64,000 bases of DNA from Niallia nealsonii (GCF_002835805.1 NZ_PISE01000016.1:1-64000); one strand, 5' to 3'. Shown: positions 53,705 to 63,697, counted from the stretch's first letter. Notes: a model not told the origin generated them from the letters alone. Numbers and translations: made by a program.

Positions 53705-53732
53705 AGAGCTGACAACTGTCAGCTCTTTTATT
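53705..53732 (+). terminator. Terminator after cspD
   Basis: AGAGCTGACA/TGTCAGCTCT stem of ten bases followed by TTTTATTTTT. Confidence 0.92.
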
Positions 53733-53913
53733 TTTCTCCCATCATCTTTTCTCCATATGCTTTAATTTTTTCTCCAACTGTACATTGTGAAATACAAAAG
53801 CGATGGGCATATCTTTTGCCTTTTTCATTTTTATGATGCCCATATAAAAAGCAGTCTTTACAAAAATCATTCATTAATATTTCTACTTCTTGCATCCATT
53901 TTTTTCTTTCCAA
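53728..53913 (-). CDS. ypeQ: YpeQ-like zinc-finger protein
   Basis: 61 residues with Cys/His spacing CKDCFLYGHH (17-26) and RFCISQC (38-44), a compact zinc knuckle. The position between cspD and the RNase H-like ypeP matches B. subtilis ypeQ. Function unknown. The ribosome site is weak. Confidence 0.72.
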   Translation of the reverse strand: MERKKWMQEVEILMNDFCKDCFLYGHHKNEKGKRYAHRFCISQCTVGEKIKAYGEKMMGEK

Positions 53914-53986
53914 TGTTTATCGCCTACTTTTGCCGTATTCTATAACTTATCTTTAGAAAAATTATACTTTTTTGTTTAGCTCATGC

Positions 53987-54643
53987 TTAGATGATTTGCA
54001 TCTTACTGTATATTCGTTTGCCTTCAAGGGCCTGTGTTGCCAATTTATCCGCTTCTTTATTTTCATTGCGGCCTATCGGAGTGTAAATGGTTTGAATCTT
54101 TAATTCAGCTGTTTTTTTCTCTATCCGATCAAGCCATCTATTTAATTCTTCTTCATAACATGGCCACTCTCCCGAAAGCTGCTGCAAAACAACTTGAGAA
54201 TCACCCTTAAACTCACATGTCGCTCCTTGCACATTCAATTCCTGCAATAAATTTAATGCATGATAAAATGCCGCATATTCCGCTTCATTATTCGTTTCCA
54301 TTTCATGAAAAACTTCATTTGCCCGAATACGATACTTCTTTTTCCCTTGATGAAAAAAAAGGACAACCCCAATCCCTGCTAATTTTTCTTCCTTTTGATA
54401 GCCACCATCAAAATAAATTAAAAAATCATGGGGTTCTTCTTCTACTTCCATTGCTAGTTTTTTTAATTCTTTTAGCTGCCAATCTGTTCCCTTTTCATCG
54501 TAAAAGGTGAGTTCTGTGCCTTTTTGGCTTTTTTCAATGTCTTCTCCTATTATAATGCTATCGTCTAATGTCATCCAATCAGAAGTAAAATATACAGAAT
54601 TGCCTTTTTTTATTCGATACTTCCACTCTAATTTATATTTCAT
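53987..54643 (-). CDS. ypeP: YpeP-like RNase H-fold protein
   Basis: 218 residues. The first 70 are a distinct lead domain. Residues 75-205 are an RNase HI fold with all four acidic positions: Asp79 (FDGGYQ), Glu122 (NNEAEYAA), Asp148 (KGDSQVV), Asp199 (NKEADKLA). Chemistry is therefore possible, but the B. subtilis homologs are weak or inactive in RNase H tests as far as I recall. Divergent from the second RNase H-fold gene. Confidence 0.88.
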   Translation of the reverse strand: MKYKLEWKYRIKKGNSVYFTSDWMTLDDSIIIGEDIEKSQKGTELTFYDEKGTDWQLKELKKLAMEVEEEPHDFLIYFDGGYQKEEKLAGIGVVLFFHQGKKKYRIRANEVFHEMETNNEAEYAAFYHALNLLQELNVQGATCEFKGDSQVVLQQLSGEWPCYEEELNRWLDRIEKKTAELKIQTIYTPIGRNENKEADKLATQALEGKRIYSKMQII

Positions 54644-54845
54644 ATCTTTCTAATTCCTCCATCCTCTTTAACTTGTTATGATTATATTTGGCGAATTTTT
54701 TTTTCGTTAATTCCTATTTTCACGTTATAATAAAGGGAAACTTCAATTAGTAAACTGCTTTTTCTCTACGTTAATAGAAAAAATTTGGCTGCTGTTTGAA
54801 CAAGTAAATCTAACCTATCATACCAAAAATATTGGAGGGATAAAA

Positions 54846-55256
54846 ATGATTGAAGTGTATATTGATGGAGCCAGTGCAGGAAACCCTGGTCCAAGCGGCG
54901 CTGGCATATTTATTAAAGGCCATGGAAAAGGAGATAAATATTCTATCCCCCTTGGAACAATGAGCAACCATGAAGCAGAATTTTATGCCTTAATTAAAGC
55001 TTTAGAAATCTGCCTTGAAAACAATTATCAAACAGTAAGTTTTCGAACAGATTCGGAACTTGTTAGTCGTGCAGTAGAAAAGGAATTTGCGAAAAACAAA
55101 CAATTTGCTCCACTTCTTGAACAAGCTTTAACATTATCAAAAAAACTTCCGTTATTTTTCATCAAATGGGTGCCAAGCAGTGAAAATAAAACGGCTGATG
55201 AACTGGCGCGTTTAGCGATAAGAAAAAACAGCAGCAAAGGAGCAAAACCAAATTGA
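54846..55256 (+). CDS. ypdQ: RNase HI-fold protein (YpdQ)
   Basis: 136 residues: Asp7 (YIDGASAGNPGPSG), Glu45 (NHEAEFYAL), Asp69 (RTDSELV), Asp118 (NKTADELA). This is a complete DEDD set. The basic handle of E. coli RNase HI is absent. Size and position match B. subtilis YpdQ, which was reported without RNase H activity, so its substrate is unclear. TGGAGGG precedes the ATG. It overlaps the EamA gene by four bases. Confidence 0.9.
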   Translation: MIEVYIDGASAGNPGPSGAGIFIKGHGKGDKYSIPLGTMSNHEAEFYALIKALEICLENNYQTVSFRTDSELVSRAVEKEFAKNKQFAPLLEQALTLSKKLPLFFIKWVPSSENKTADELARLAIRKNSSKGAKPN

Positions 55257-56182
55257 CAAAAGAAGCAAAAATGGCAGATGGCCTATTATTACTAGTAGCA
55301 GGCATATGGGGCTTTACATTTGTTACCGTACAACATGCTATTTCTTTTTTAGAACCCCACGCCTTTAATGCCATCCGTTTTAGCATTGCATCACTTTTTT
55401 TAATTATTTGGCTGCTGCTATTTGATCGTTCACAGTTAAAAAAATGGAATAAACATTCTATAAAAGCCGGTTTTACTCTTGGTTTTTTTCTATTCATAGG
55501 GTATTCTTTCCAAACAATAGGGCTTATTTATACTACTAGCTCTAAAGCTGGTTTTATTACAGGTTTAAGCGTTATTTTAGTTCCATTATTTTTATTTGTT
55601 TTTTATCAAGTTAAATTAACAGCGACTAATATAATCGGTGTTTTATCTGCTGCTGCTGGATTATATTTATTAACACTTGCAGATGCAGTCTCCGTAAATA
55701 TTGGTGATGTGTATGTTTTTGTATGTGCTATTGGTTTTGCACTGCAAATTATTTTCACAGGAAAATATGCATCTGCCTACCCAACTTTATTATTAACTAT
55801 TATTCAACTAGCAACTGTTTCAATCCTGTCTTTTGCTGCAAGTTTTCTTTTTGAAAATACAGCAAATAATTTTCAGCTTCCTGTTCTCTACAAAAAAGAA
55901 GTATGGTCCGCTTTATTGATTACTTCTGTTTTTGCAACAGCTCTTGCCTTTATTATCCAAACAGGAGTGCAAAAATATACAACCTCTATAAGAGTAGCTC
56001 TTATTTTTGCAATGGAACCAGTCTTTGCTGCAATAACAGCCTATTTCTATAATCAGGAAAGATTATCAAACAGCTCCTGGGTTGGTTGTGCTCTCATTTT
56101 AGCAGGCATGATTTTTGTAGAGCTTCCCTTTAAAAAAGGAATAAAGCTAACAAAACAAAAGATAAACCGCTTAAATGAATAA
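55253..56182 (+). CDS. EamA/DMT-family transporter
   Basis: 309 residues from a TTG start that overlaps the ypdQ stop (TTGA). Ten membrane helices in two EamA repeats: the first holds LLLLVAGIWGFTFVTVQHA, the second VYVFVCAIGFALQIIFTGKYA and ALIFAMEPVFAAITAYFY. Presumed drug/metabolite exporter; the substrate cannot be told. Not the queuosine-type YpdP found near here in B. subtilis. Likely co-transcribed with ypdQ. Confidence 0.9.
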   Translation: MTKEAKMADGLLLLVAGIWGFTFVTVQHAISFLEPHAFNAIRFSIASLFLIIWLLLFDRSQLKKWNKHSIKAGFTLGFFLFIGYSFQTIGLIYTTSSKAGFITGLSVILVPLFLFVFYQVKLTATNIIGVLSAAAGLYLLTLADAVSVNIGDVYVFVCAIGFALQIIFTGKYASAYPTLLLTIIQLATVSILSFAASFLFENTANNFQLPVLYKKEVWSALLITSVFATALAFIIQTGVQKYTTSIRVALIFAMEPVFAAITAYFYNQERLSNSSWVGCALILAGMIFVELPFKKGIKLTKQKINRLNE

Positions 56183-56240
56183 GTGTTTCTACATACATAA
56201 ATCAACAAAAAATTCCCGCTTTAAAGACCATTTATATTCT

Positions 56241-56510
56241 TTAAAGTGGGAATAATTCATTGTTTCGAATAAAATGAAAGGCTTGTCTTTTTGTTTTCAC
56301 ATTATTATTTACAAACATTTCTAATAATGAAACATAAAAGCTGCCATCAAAACTTTTTTGTATCTTTAATGTACATTCTATCGCTGCCATGCTTAACTCG
56401 TCAGGCGCATTTGTTAAAGCCTTTCCAAAATAAATAAAACCAATTGTGTCTTCTTTAAAGAAAAAACCTTTGCTTTGTAAAAACAGCAAGTAATCATCTA
56501 ATGTGCTCAA
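56241..56510 (-). CDS. DUF6123-like small protein
   Basis: 89 residues starting at TTG. Soluble, all-helical pattern, LDDYLLFLQSKGFFF and SAIECTLKIQKSFDGSFYVSLLE-type core. I associate the sequence with the Bacillaceae DUF6123 family, from memory. Function unknown. 27 bases after the YuiD-like gene and probably in its transcript. Confidence 0.65.
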   Translation of the reverse strand: MSTLDDYLLFLQSKGFFFKEDTIGFIYFGKALTNAPDELSMAAIECTLKIQKSFDGSFYVSLLEMFVNNNVKTKRQAFHFIRNNELFPL

Positions 56511-56537
56511 AGTTGTGCCAATTCCTCTCCGTACCTT

Positions 56538-57032
56538 TTACCGTAATGTTACTTTATTTTTCCGCCATTTTCTATCTTTTTTTGATAAAATATGTCCTAT
56601 AAAACCAATAAGTATACCAAGCAATGCCCCGCCAACCACTTCCTTGGGCTGATGTCCAAGCATCTCTTTTAATTTTTTTGGCTGTTTTTCTTCAAACGGC
56701 AATTTTTCATTATGATTAATTTTATTTATTAAATCATCTAAATTATTTACTTTTAATGTTAATTCCCCTGTTTGCCTTCTTATTCCTTGTGCATCATACA
56801 TAACAATCAATCCATAAACAAGAGAAAGGGCAAAATCAATAGTCGGTATCCCTCTTTTTAGCGCAATAAAAGTAGTTAACGAAGACACTCCTGCAGAATG
56901 GGAACTTGGCATGCCACCTGTTTGAAAAAATAATCCAGGTTTCCATTTTCCTGTTTTTATAAAATATAATGGTATTTTTAACCCTTGTGCTGCTGCGATG
57001 CTAGTTAGCGCTACATATACCCCTTTGTTCAT
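56538..57032 (-). CDS. YuiD-like PAP2-related membrane protein
   Basis: 164 residues with five or so membrane helices and the DUF212/YuiD motifs FFQTGGMPSSHSAGVSSLTT, MYDAQGIRRQ and LGHQPKEVVGGALLG. These correspond to the PAP2 phosphatase motifs, so a lipid-phosphate phosphatase role is possible but unproved for this branch. TGAGGTG? lies upstream of the ATG. Starts a two-gene unit with the DUF6123 gene. Confidence 0.87.
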   Translation of the reverse strand: MNKGVYVALTSIAAAQGLKIPLYFIKTGKWKPGLFFQTGGMPSSHSAGVSSLTTFIALKRGIPTIDFALSLVYGLIVMYDAQGIRRQTGELTLKVNNLDDLINKINHNEKLPFEEKQPKKLKEMLGHQPKEVVGGALLGILIGFIGHILSKKDRKWRKNKVTLR

Positions 57033-57155
57033 TTTCTCACCTCGAAGTTATTTTCTTTTAAAGGAGATTAAATTATTCGATATGGTTCATACTAATCTTG
57101 AAGTTTTTATTTCCAACTCTCAAATATTTTGTGAAAGAAAAAAGGAGGAGTTATG

Positions 57156-57293
57156 ATGAGCATAAAAAACCATACAAATAAAGGCATTGCAGCAGGGGGC
57201 GTTAATCCTCAAGGTTATGGACAAGATAATGACCAAACAAGAAATCCAAAAAGCAAACTAGAAAATGCAGCGAAAAAAAAGAATACTAAATAA
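57156..57293 (+). CDS. sspL: Small acid-soluble spore protein SspL
   Basis: 45 residues (MSIKNHTNKGIAAGG...). The second of two adjacent ATGs was chosen for better spacing to AAGGAGGAG. GIAAGGVNPQGYGQ, then a Lys/Asn-rich tail, matches SspL, and B. subtilis has sspL in the same ypdQ-ypcP interval. Packed in the spore core. A CATACTA at 57088-57094 could be a forespore sigma -10, with a weak -35. Confidence 0.82.
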   Translation: MSIKNHTNKGIAAGGVNPQGYGQDNDQTRNPKSKLENAAKKKNTK

Positions 57294-57300
57294 CTTACTT

Positions 57301-57336
57301 CCATCAGTGGACTTTTCTTCTAGTCCATACTGATGG
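57301..57336 (+). terminator. Terminator-like hairpin after sspL
   Basis: CCATCAGT-GGACT/AGTCC-ACTGATGG stem with an eight-base loop. No strong T run, so termination may be inefficient. Confidence 0.5.
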
Positions 57337-57784
57337 ATAATAAAAGCAACTATTTTATCTTCATACCTATTCCACATAATCTCTATAAACCAGTCTTATA
57401 CTCCAAATTTCTTTTTTCTAAACTGCTTGCTCTAATTTTAAACTAACAGCGTGCAAAAAAAGCGTTAGTAAACAATATAAGCCAAAATTCAATTAGTGTA
57501 AGTTTTCTGCGTCTCTTACTAGTTATTAGTAAAAACAAATCGGCTTTTCGCAAGTTACGTCTTGTTTCCCTTCTGACCATCTTTAGCTGAAATCAAAACC
57601 TCTTAATTTGGATGGCCGTTCCAATAAGATCCTTCTTCATTGACAATCTAATTTTATTTTAAAATAATTCTCTATAACTTCTAAAATAGAACATGATCTT
57701 AGAATACAACTAGGCACTCCCCCACTCTTATGTAATGCGCCAACATATAATATCTAGCAGCAAATCAAAAGCGGGTGGAACTAA
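57337..57784. other. Noncoding region with repeat relative
   Basis: 448 bases. Holds a diverged copy of the intergenic repeat (57486-57550). No supported ORF. The glycosyltransferase ribosome site lies at its end. Confidence 0.5.
57486..57550 (+). repeat. Dispersed intergenic repeat, diverged copy C
   Basis: TTCAATTAGTGTAAG...TTACTAGTTATTAG...AAATCGGCTTTT aligns by eye with copy A, roughly two thirds identity over 60 bases, same order of blocks. Less certain than A and B. Confidence 0.4.
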
Positions 57785-58861
57785 TTGTATACTATAAGTC
57801 TTTGTATGATTGTCAAAAATGAAGAAAAGGTGTTATCAAATTGTTTAAATAGTGTAAAAAATCTTTGTGATGAACTCATTATTGTTGATACAGGATCTAC
57901 TGATCAAACAAAACAAATAGCAAAAAAATATACAGATAAAATTTTTGATTTTGAATGGATTGACGATTTTTCCGCGGCAAGAAACTATGCATTCAGTCTA
58001 GCTACAATGGATTATATTTTTTGGCTAGATGCTGATGATGTCCTACTAGAAGAAGATCAGCAAAGGCTTGCAGAAACCATCAAAAACTTAGACTTTTCTG
58101 TAGATGCTGTATCCATGCCATATAATATCGCATTTGATTCATTTGGAAATTCAACATTTAGCTTTAGAAGAAATAGATTAATAAAAAGGATAAATCATTA
58201 TAAGTGGATAGGATTCGTCCATGAGTATCTGGAAGTATTCGGCAATATCATACAATCTGATGTCGCAGTGACACACCGCAAATTAGAGAGGCCGGCTGAA
58301 CAAAGCGACCGCAATCTTCAAATTTATAAAAAACGCCTACAACATGGTGAAGAATTTACTCCTAGAGATCTATTTTATTATGCCAATGAGTTAAAAGATC
58401 ATAAACAATACTTAAATGCAATCGATTATTATAGAACCTTTTTAAATACAAAAAAAGGGTGGAAAGAAGATGAAGTTCGTGCATGCATAAATATATCCGA
58501 GTGTTATAGATCATTAGATAACAAAGAGCAAGAAATGGAAGCACTAGCTCTTTCCTTTAAGTATGATATTCCTAGACCTGAAGCTGCTTGTCGTTTAGGC
58601 GATCTATACCTATTAGAATGCTTATTTAACAAAGCTATAATCTGGTACAAATTAGCACTTGAAATAACGTTCGATGATGTGGAAGGTTTCTGGCAAGAAG
58701 CTTATGCAACTTGGTACCCAAATCTGCAGCTTTGTGTCTGTTATTGGGAACTTGGTAATATAAAAAAATCGATAGAACATAATACTGCAGCAAAACATTA
58801 TATACCGAATGAGCCAGCAATTAAACAAAATGAACTATTTTTCCAGTCATTAGATCACTAA
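57785..58861 (+). CDS. Family 2 glycosyltransferase with TPR domain
   Basis: 358 residues from TTG at 57785 (GGGTGG upstream). GT-A domain: SLCMIVKNEE start, LIIVDTGSTDQT (nucleotide binding), metal motif WLDADDVL with Asp82-x-Asp84. After about 190 come TPR-like helical repeats (about 190-330). This architecture occurs in SunS-type peptide glycosyltransferases and in many orphan Firmicute enzymes. No precursor peptide or transporter is next to it. Stands alone with a good terminator. Confidence 0.85.
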   Translation: MYTISLCMIVKNEEKVLSNCLNSVKNLCDELIIVDTGSTDQTKQIAKKYTDKIFDFEWIDDFSAARNYAFSLATMDYIFWLDADDVLLEEDQQRLAETIKNLDFSVDAVSMPYNIAFDSFGNSTFSFRRNRLIKRINHYKWIGFVHEYLEVFGNIIQSDVAVTHRKLERPAEQSDRNLQIYKKRLQHGEEFTPRDLFYYANELKDHKQYLNAIDYYRTFLNTKKGWKEDEVRACINISECYRSLDNKEQEMEALALSFKYDIPRPEAACRLGDLYLLECLFNKAIIWYKLALEITFDDVEGFWQEAYATWYPNLQLCVCYWELGNIKKSIEHNTAAKHYIPNEPAIKQNELFFQSLDH

Positions 58862-58886
58862 TATGTTACTGTCATCCATTTCCATG

Positions 58887-58931
58887 CAAAAAAAGGTAAA
58901 GAAAAATTTATTATTTTTCTTTACCTTTTTT
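58887..58931 (+). terminator. Terminator after the glycosyltransferase
   Basis: AAAAAGGTAAAGAAAAA / TTTTTCTTTACCTTTTTTT stem with a short loop and a seven-T run. Confidence 0.92.
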
Positions 58932-59063
58932 TAAGCTTTTTTCTCAAATTTTATTGTTTTTAACAGAAAAGATCCCGAGCAGGCTGCTGATTTTAAAAAC
59001 CACCATCTATACGCATTTCAAGATCTATTAAACTACTTTTTTCTAATCCATTTATTCTACTAT

Positions 59064-59966
59064 CTAAAAATTAATTGCTTCTTGTTTTTGGACCAAACGA
59101 TGAAAATGCTTAAATTCCAATTCATTAAATTTATTGATGGCTAGTTCTGGATTTATATTTAAAATACTTTTTTCTAATAAGCAAGTAACAGGAACATCAC
59201 ATTTTATTTCCGCTAAAATTCTGCTTAAATGAAGCATGTCTAAATCTGTTTCAATTTTTAGACGCTGACCCTTTGTTAGCTTCTCTAAATTTGCAAGAAT
59301 ACCATTTATATCGCCATAGGTTTGCAATAACTTTAATGCTGTTTTTTCCCCTATTCCTCTAACCCCTGGATAATTATCGCTAGAATCGCCCATTAATGCT
59401 TTTAAGTCAATCATTTGCTGTGGCGTTATTCCCTTTTCCTCGATAAATACAGATGGTGTATATAAAGAATAGTTCCCATAGCCTTTTTTTAATAGTGCAA
59501 CAGAAATATGCTCATCCAAAAGCTGAAGAATATCTTGATCCCCTGTTAAAATGGTTACATTTGCTGATCCCTTCATATTTTTGGCAATCGTACCAATACA
59601 ATCATCCGCTTCGAATCCAACCATCCCAATATTAAGAAGTTGTAAGCTGTCCACTACTTCTTTTACTAAGTCAAATTGAGGAATAAGTTCTACCGGCGCC
59701 TCTGAACGATTTCCCTTATAGTTTGGATATAATTCAGTGCGAAACGTTTTGCTTCCCATATCCCAGCATACCGCAACATGTGATGGATTAAAATGTTCGA
59801 CTGCCGTAAAAAAGTGTTTAATAAAACCATATATTGCGTTTGTTGGCACACCTTTTGAATTAATCATAAACTGCCCTGTTACACTTGTAGCAAAATAAGC
59901 ACGAAATAATAAGGCCATCCCGTCGACTAGCATTAAATGAGGTTCATTTTTTTGATTCACATTCAT
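59064..59966 (-). CDS. ypcP: 5'-3' exonuclease (YpcP/ExoR)
   Basis: 300 residues. FEN-like nuclease as in the N-terminal domain of DNA polymerase I: LMLVDGMALLFRAYFA (first Asp), AVCWDMGSKTFR, FEADDCIGTIAKN, LTGDQDILQLL, and the helix-hairpin-helix DSSDNYPGVRGIGEKTALKLL. Removes RNA primers or flaps alongside PolA. Same place next to dynA as in B. subtilis. Confidence 0.95.
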   Translation of the reverse strand: MNVNQKNEPHLMLVDGMALLFRAYFATSVTGQFMINSKGVPTNAIYGFIKHFFTAVEHFNPSHVAVCWDMGSKTFRTELYPNYKGNRSEAPVELIPQFDLVKEVVDSLQLLNIGMVGFEADDCIGTIAKNMKGSANVTILTGDQDILQLLDEHISVALLKKGYGNYSLYTPSVFIEEKGITPQQMIDLKALMGDSSDNYPGVRGIGEKTALKLLQTYGDINGILANLEKLTKGQRLKIETDLDMLHLSRILAEIKCDVPVTCLLEKSILNINPELAINKFNELEFKHFHRLVQKQEAINF

Positions 59967-60106
59967 CGCTCCTTTACATCATAACCACCATTATAACAGA
60001 TTTTTCTTCTCGAGATATTGGTACGTTTTTCTTTTAAAAGTTTCAAAAAGTATGATGATGAGCTATTGTTAGTTTTTGCATTCCCTTAGATGGCATTTTT
60101 TCCATT

Positions 60107-63100
60107 TTACGCATTTGGTATTTCTTTTATTTCCTTTAATATGTTTACTATTTTTTCAACCTGTTCTTCTTCTGTAAAAAGTGCCTCTTTACCTTCATAA
60201 TAATCTGCTGCTTGAAGAAGGAACTCGCTTTGTTTCTGAATAGTTTCCTTATTCCATTGCTCTAGATAAACAAATCCAAGCGACGCTATTTCCTTTTTCA
60301 TGTAGCTCTGACTATGTTCATCCATTATTTGCTGAATTTCATCCCCTAATTTTTTTCGTTCATTTTTTTCAAAAAAAGCTTTAGGATTTTTAAAATGAGC
60401 AAGAGCTTTTTTAAATAAAGAGTATTCCATTTCTCGAAATGGCGCATGAAAAGTCAGTTTTGCATCTAATTCAGACGTTTCATCAAACTGCAGCACAATT
60501 TCTTCATTTACTTCATGGAGCTTATTTAATACCCCATAAAAAGCTTCTTGTTGTTTTTTGGCATAAAAATTTTCGATACGCAAAGTAGTTGCCCTTAACT
60601 CTTGTTCCATTTCATAGCTAAAGGTTCTTAAAAATTGATCCAATGCCCTTTGCAGCTCGTTGTTTTTATCCTCTCCTTTTAATAGGCTAGGATGAAAAGC
60701 ATCAACTAAAAAATCATTAAAACGAAAGAACATCCGCTGTTTTACATAAAAAAGCTGTTCTTCTATTTCCATCTGAATTTTCTTCTGCAAATAATTTGTA
60801 TCAAACCCTTGGATAATGGCGGCGATTTCATGATGTTCTTCTTGCAGGCGATATGCTTCCTGATGTTTTTCTGCTTTTTTTTCAAGGACAGATTGTACAA
60901 AATTTTGAAGAAGCTCTACTGTCTTTTCGCAATCGGCTTTTGCAGAACGAAGCATCATAGCAGTCCAATCTTCTTCAATAAAAGCAAAAAGTTTCTCTTT
61001 AAAATGAATCATTCTGTCGCTAAAGCTTTTATCTTGATAATACAAACTAGATACAGAAGAAATTTTGGGATTTCGAATGCCATGCAATTGCAGCTGATCT
61101 GTTAAATATTGTGTCACTGCTTGTATTTCCGGTTCATCTTGTGCAAGATCTATCGCATTAACAATAAAAAACATTTTGTCTGTTTCCATCGCATCCTTCA
61201 TACGGCCTAGCTGCATCAAAAAGGATTTATCTGCTTTAGAAAAAGAATGATTATAATAGCTAACATAAATAATCGAATCCGCTTCTTTCATATATTCAAA
61301 ACTAACTTCTGTATGCCTTGTATTAATGGAATCTCCGCCTGGTGTATCAATTAATATCATGCCTTTTTTTGTAAACTCACACTCAAAATAAACATCAATA
61401 TTGGCAATTAGGCAGGAGTTTTCTTCTAACGCAACATAACGTTCAAGCTGTGTATAGTCTGTCTGCGTTTCCCCTCCTAATAATGCCTTGTTTTTTTCAT
61501 AACCTTGCAAAAAGAATTGAAAATACCGGATGATTGCCGGAAAATCTGCTGTTTGTGTTTGCATTATTTCCCCGATTACCGGAATGCTTTCCGTTAAATT
61601 TGCCGCCGTTTTTTTAAATAATTGCAACTGTTCTTTTATTTCACTCCAAATTTGCTCCTCATTTTTCCATTTTACAATAACAGTCCCATGTGGATGTTGA
61701 TTGTCTACTGGAACAATCCTATTAATGGCAGCGGTGGTAGGATTAGGCGAGACAGGGAGTAGCGGATAGTCTAATAAAGCATTGGCAAAGGATGATTTTC
61801 CAGCACTGAATGCTCCAAATAAACAAATGGTATATTGTTTATTGATGATGCTATTTGCTTTTTTTTGTAAATTTGCCGCTATTTGCTTAAAACCTTTTAT
61901 CTCTTTTATCTGCTCAGTTAAAAACTGCAATTGTTTTAACACTTTGTTTTTTTCAGGTATGGATTTGTGTTCTATTGCCTTTTCTAGAGTAGGCATTATT
62001 TCTTTTGTCTCGACTGCTTTAAGTATAGATCCCGTAATAGGTTTTGCTTTGTTTTCTTTGATCAAGTCTAAAAATAATGGATAATCTTCTGTTTGTTCGT
62101 GAAGCAATCGGCATTCTTGTTTCTCTGACTTTTCCCAAATCTTTATTATTTTTTGTTTATTATTTTTTGCGGCAATTAACTCTTCTAATCCCTTTATTTC
62201 TTTTTGAAGCTCCTTTGTTTTATTTGCATTAACTTTTTGAAAATCCTCTCCAATAATCGCCAATAGCTGGATGGCTTCTTTTCTTATCTTTCTTTTAATA
62301 AATTTTTCCACTTCTTCACAATAAACAAGAAGATAATTTTCAGACAAATCCGCTTTATCATTAACAAGCTGTGTAAGGGACGTACCTCCAATTGGAGATT
62401 CCCACGCTCTTACTTTTTCCATCACTTCCATGTTTGCGTTTTCAAAATCATTTGCAGTTTGTTCGAAAAATTCAATCAATGGAGACAATAATTGAATTTT
62501 TGTAGTATGTTCTAATTGTTCTAAAAGGTGAACCAATCGTTTTTCTTTCTCTTTTTGCACTTTTTGTTTAGTAGTAAACAAGCCCATTTTAAACGTCTTC
62601 TGCTCTGTCTGCAAATAAGCTCTAGCAAGTTCTCTATTTTGATATGGCATCATATAGGCATTTTCAATAGTTGATAAAATCGTCGTTTCCCATTGTTTAT
62701 ATGTTTCACTGGCAGCATTCTGCCGTTTGGTTAACTCCATTATTTTCCTATCCAGCGTCTCTTCCAATGCGAGCTGTTCTTTTTCTGTCAACATAGATAG
62801 TTGATTCAAATAAGGCGTCAGCTGCTCTTTTTTTCTATTTTCCCGAAATAGCTGATGATCTTTTTGTATTTTCAAACAGGATTGCTCGGTTGTTTTGGGC
62901 AAAATAGCCTGCTTATTGTCCATTTGTTCTTTTATGTATTGCTGCAATTTTCCTAAATCATTATATTGCCAGTTTTTATCTTTGACACTTGTAAAAAAGA
63001 TCTTAACAAGTGGTACACCATATGATTGAAAAGCTCTCCGAACGCTTTCTTTAAAGTCTGCTAGCTTTAATTGTGTCTCCTGATGTTTATCCATTTGATT

Positions 63101-63697
63101 GACAATAAGCGCTACTTCTTTGCCGCCCGTAACTAGTTGCTTCATAAACTCCAAATTCACTTCTGACTGAACATGATTATAATCGACAACATAAAAAATA
63201 AGATCTGCCAAATGGATGCTTGATTCAGTTGCCAATAAGTGAGCCTGATCTGTACTGTCAATGCCAGGTGTATCCATCAATAAAACATTTTCCGGCAGAT
63301 TAATTCCTGATAAACAAATTTCTATTTCTTTCACATCTTGACTATTTTTGCAATAGCTTTGAATTTCCTTTAGATTAGCCACCTCTTGATAAAGAAATGC
63401 CTCTCCATTATGAAGGGTGATTTTTGCTGTATTATTGCCAGAGCGAATACGAACTAAATTAGCGGAAGTTGGAATAGGACTTGCCGGCAAAATAGGTTTA
63501 TTCATTAAAGCATTTATCATGCTAGATTTCCCCGCAGAATAATGTCCACAAAAACTAATCGAAAATTCTGATGAATATGCTTTTTTTAGCAGCTCTTTTA
63601 TTCGATTGGCGGAAAGAACATCTTCTTCTTGTAAATACAGCTGATGAAGTTTTGCTAAACGATTAAGGTTTTGGACCGAACTAGTTGTTAGAACCAT
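60107..63697 (-). CDS. dynA: Double-headed bacterial dynamin
   Basis: 1196 residues, two fused dynamin units as in B. subtilis DynA (YpbR). GTPase 1: P-loop GHYSAGKS at 51-58, DTPG near 139, VNQMD. GTPase 2: P-loop GAFSAGKS near 627-634, IDTPGGD near 782, VNAIDLA. Each is followed by long helical stalk regions. It fuses membranes and protects against membrane damage and phage in B. subtilis. GGAGG precedes the ATG. Confidence 0.96.
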   Translation of the reverse strand: MVLTTSSVQNLNRLAKLHQLYLQEEDVLSANRIKELLKKAYSSEFSISFCGHYSAGKSSMINALMNKPILPASPIPTSANLVRIRSGNNTAKITLHNGEAFLYQEVANLKEIQSYCKNSQDVKEIEICLSGINLPENVLLMDTPGIDSTDQAHLLATESSIHLADLIFYVVDYNHVQSEVNLEFMKQLVTGGKEVALIVNQMDKHQETQLKLADFKESVRRAFQSYGVPLVKIFFTSVKDKNWQYNDLGKLQQYIKEQMDNKQAILPKTTEQSCLKIQKDHQLFRENRKKEQLTPYLNQLSMLTEKEQLALEETLDRKIMELTKRQNAASETYKQWETTILSTIENAYMMPYQNRELARAYLQTEQKTFKMGLFTTKQKVQKEKEKRLVHLLEQLEHTTKIQLLSPLIEFFEQTANDFENANMEVMEKVRAWESPIGGTSLTQLVNDKADLSENYLLVYCEEVEKFIKRKIRKEAIQLLAIIGEDFQKVNANKTKELQKEIKGLEELIAAKNNKQKIIKIWEKSEKQECRLLHEQTEDYPLFLDLIKENKAKPITGSILKAVETKEIMPTLEKAIEHKSIPEKNKVLKQLQFLTEQIKEIKGFKQIAANLQKKANSIINKQYTICLFGAFSAGKSSFANALLDYPLLPVSPNPTTAAINRIVPVDNQHPHGTVIVKWKNEEQIWSEIKEQLQLFKKTAANLTESIPVIGEIMQTQTADFPAIIRYFQFFLQGYEKNKALLGGETQTDYTQLERYVALEENSCLIANIDVYFECEFTKKGMILIDTPGGDSINTRHTEVSFEYMKEADSIIYVSYYNHSFSKADKSFLMQLGRMKDAMETDKMFFIVNAIDLAQDEPEIQAVTQYLTDQLQLHGIRNPKISSVSSLYYQDKSFSDRMIHFKEKLFAFIEEDWTAMMLRSAKADCEKTVELLQNFVQSVLEKKAEKHQEAYRLQEEHHEIAAIIQGFDTNYLQKKIQMEIEEQLFYVKQRMFFRFNDFLVDAFHPSLLKGEDKNNELQRALDQFLRTFSYEMEQELRATTLRIENFYAKKQQEAFYGVLNKLHEVNEEIVLQFDETSELDAKLTFHAPFREMEYSLFKKALAHFKNPKAFFEKNERKKLGDEIQQIMDEHSQSYMKKEIASLGFVYLEQWNKETIQKQSEFLLQAADYYEGKEALFTEEEQVEKIVNILKEIKEIPNA

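Noticed and set aside
54730-54752. Fourth copy of the intergenic repeat upstream of ypdQ
   Set aside because: Only the first 20 or so bases match; the rest does not, so it is not called as a copy.
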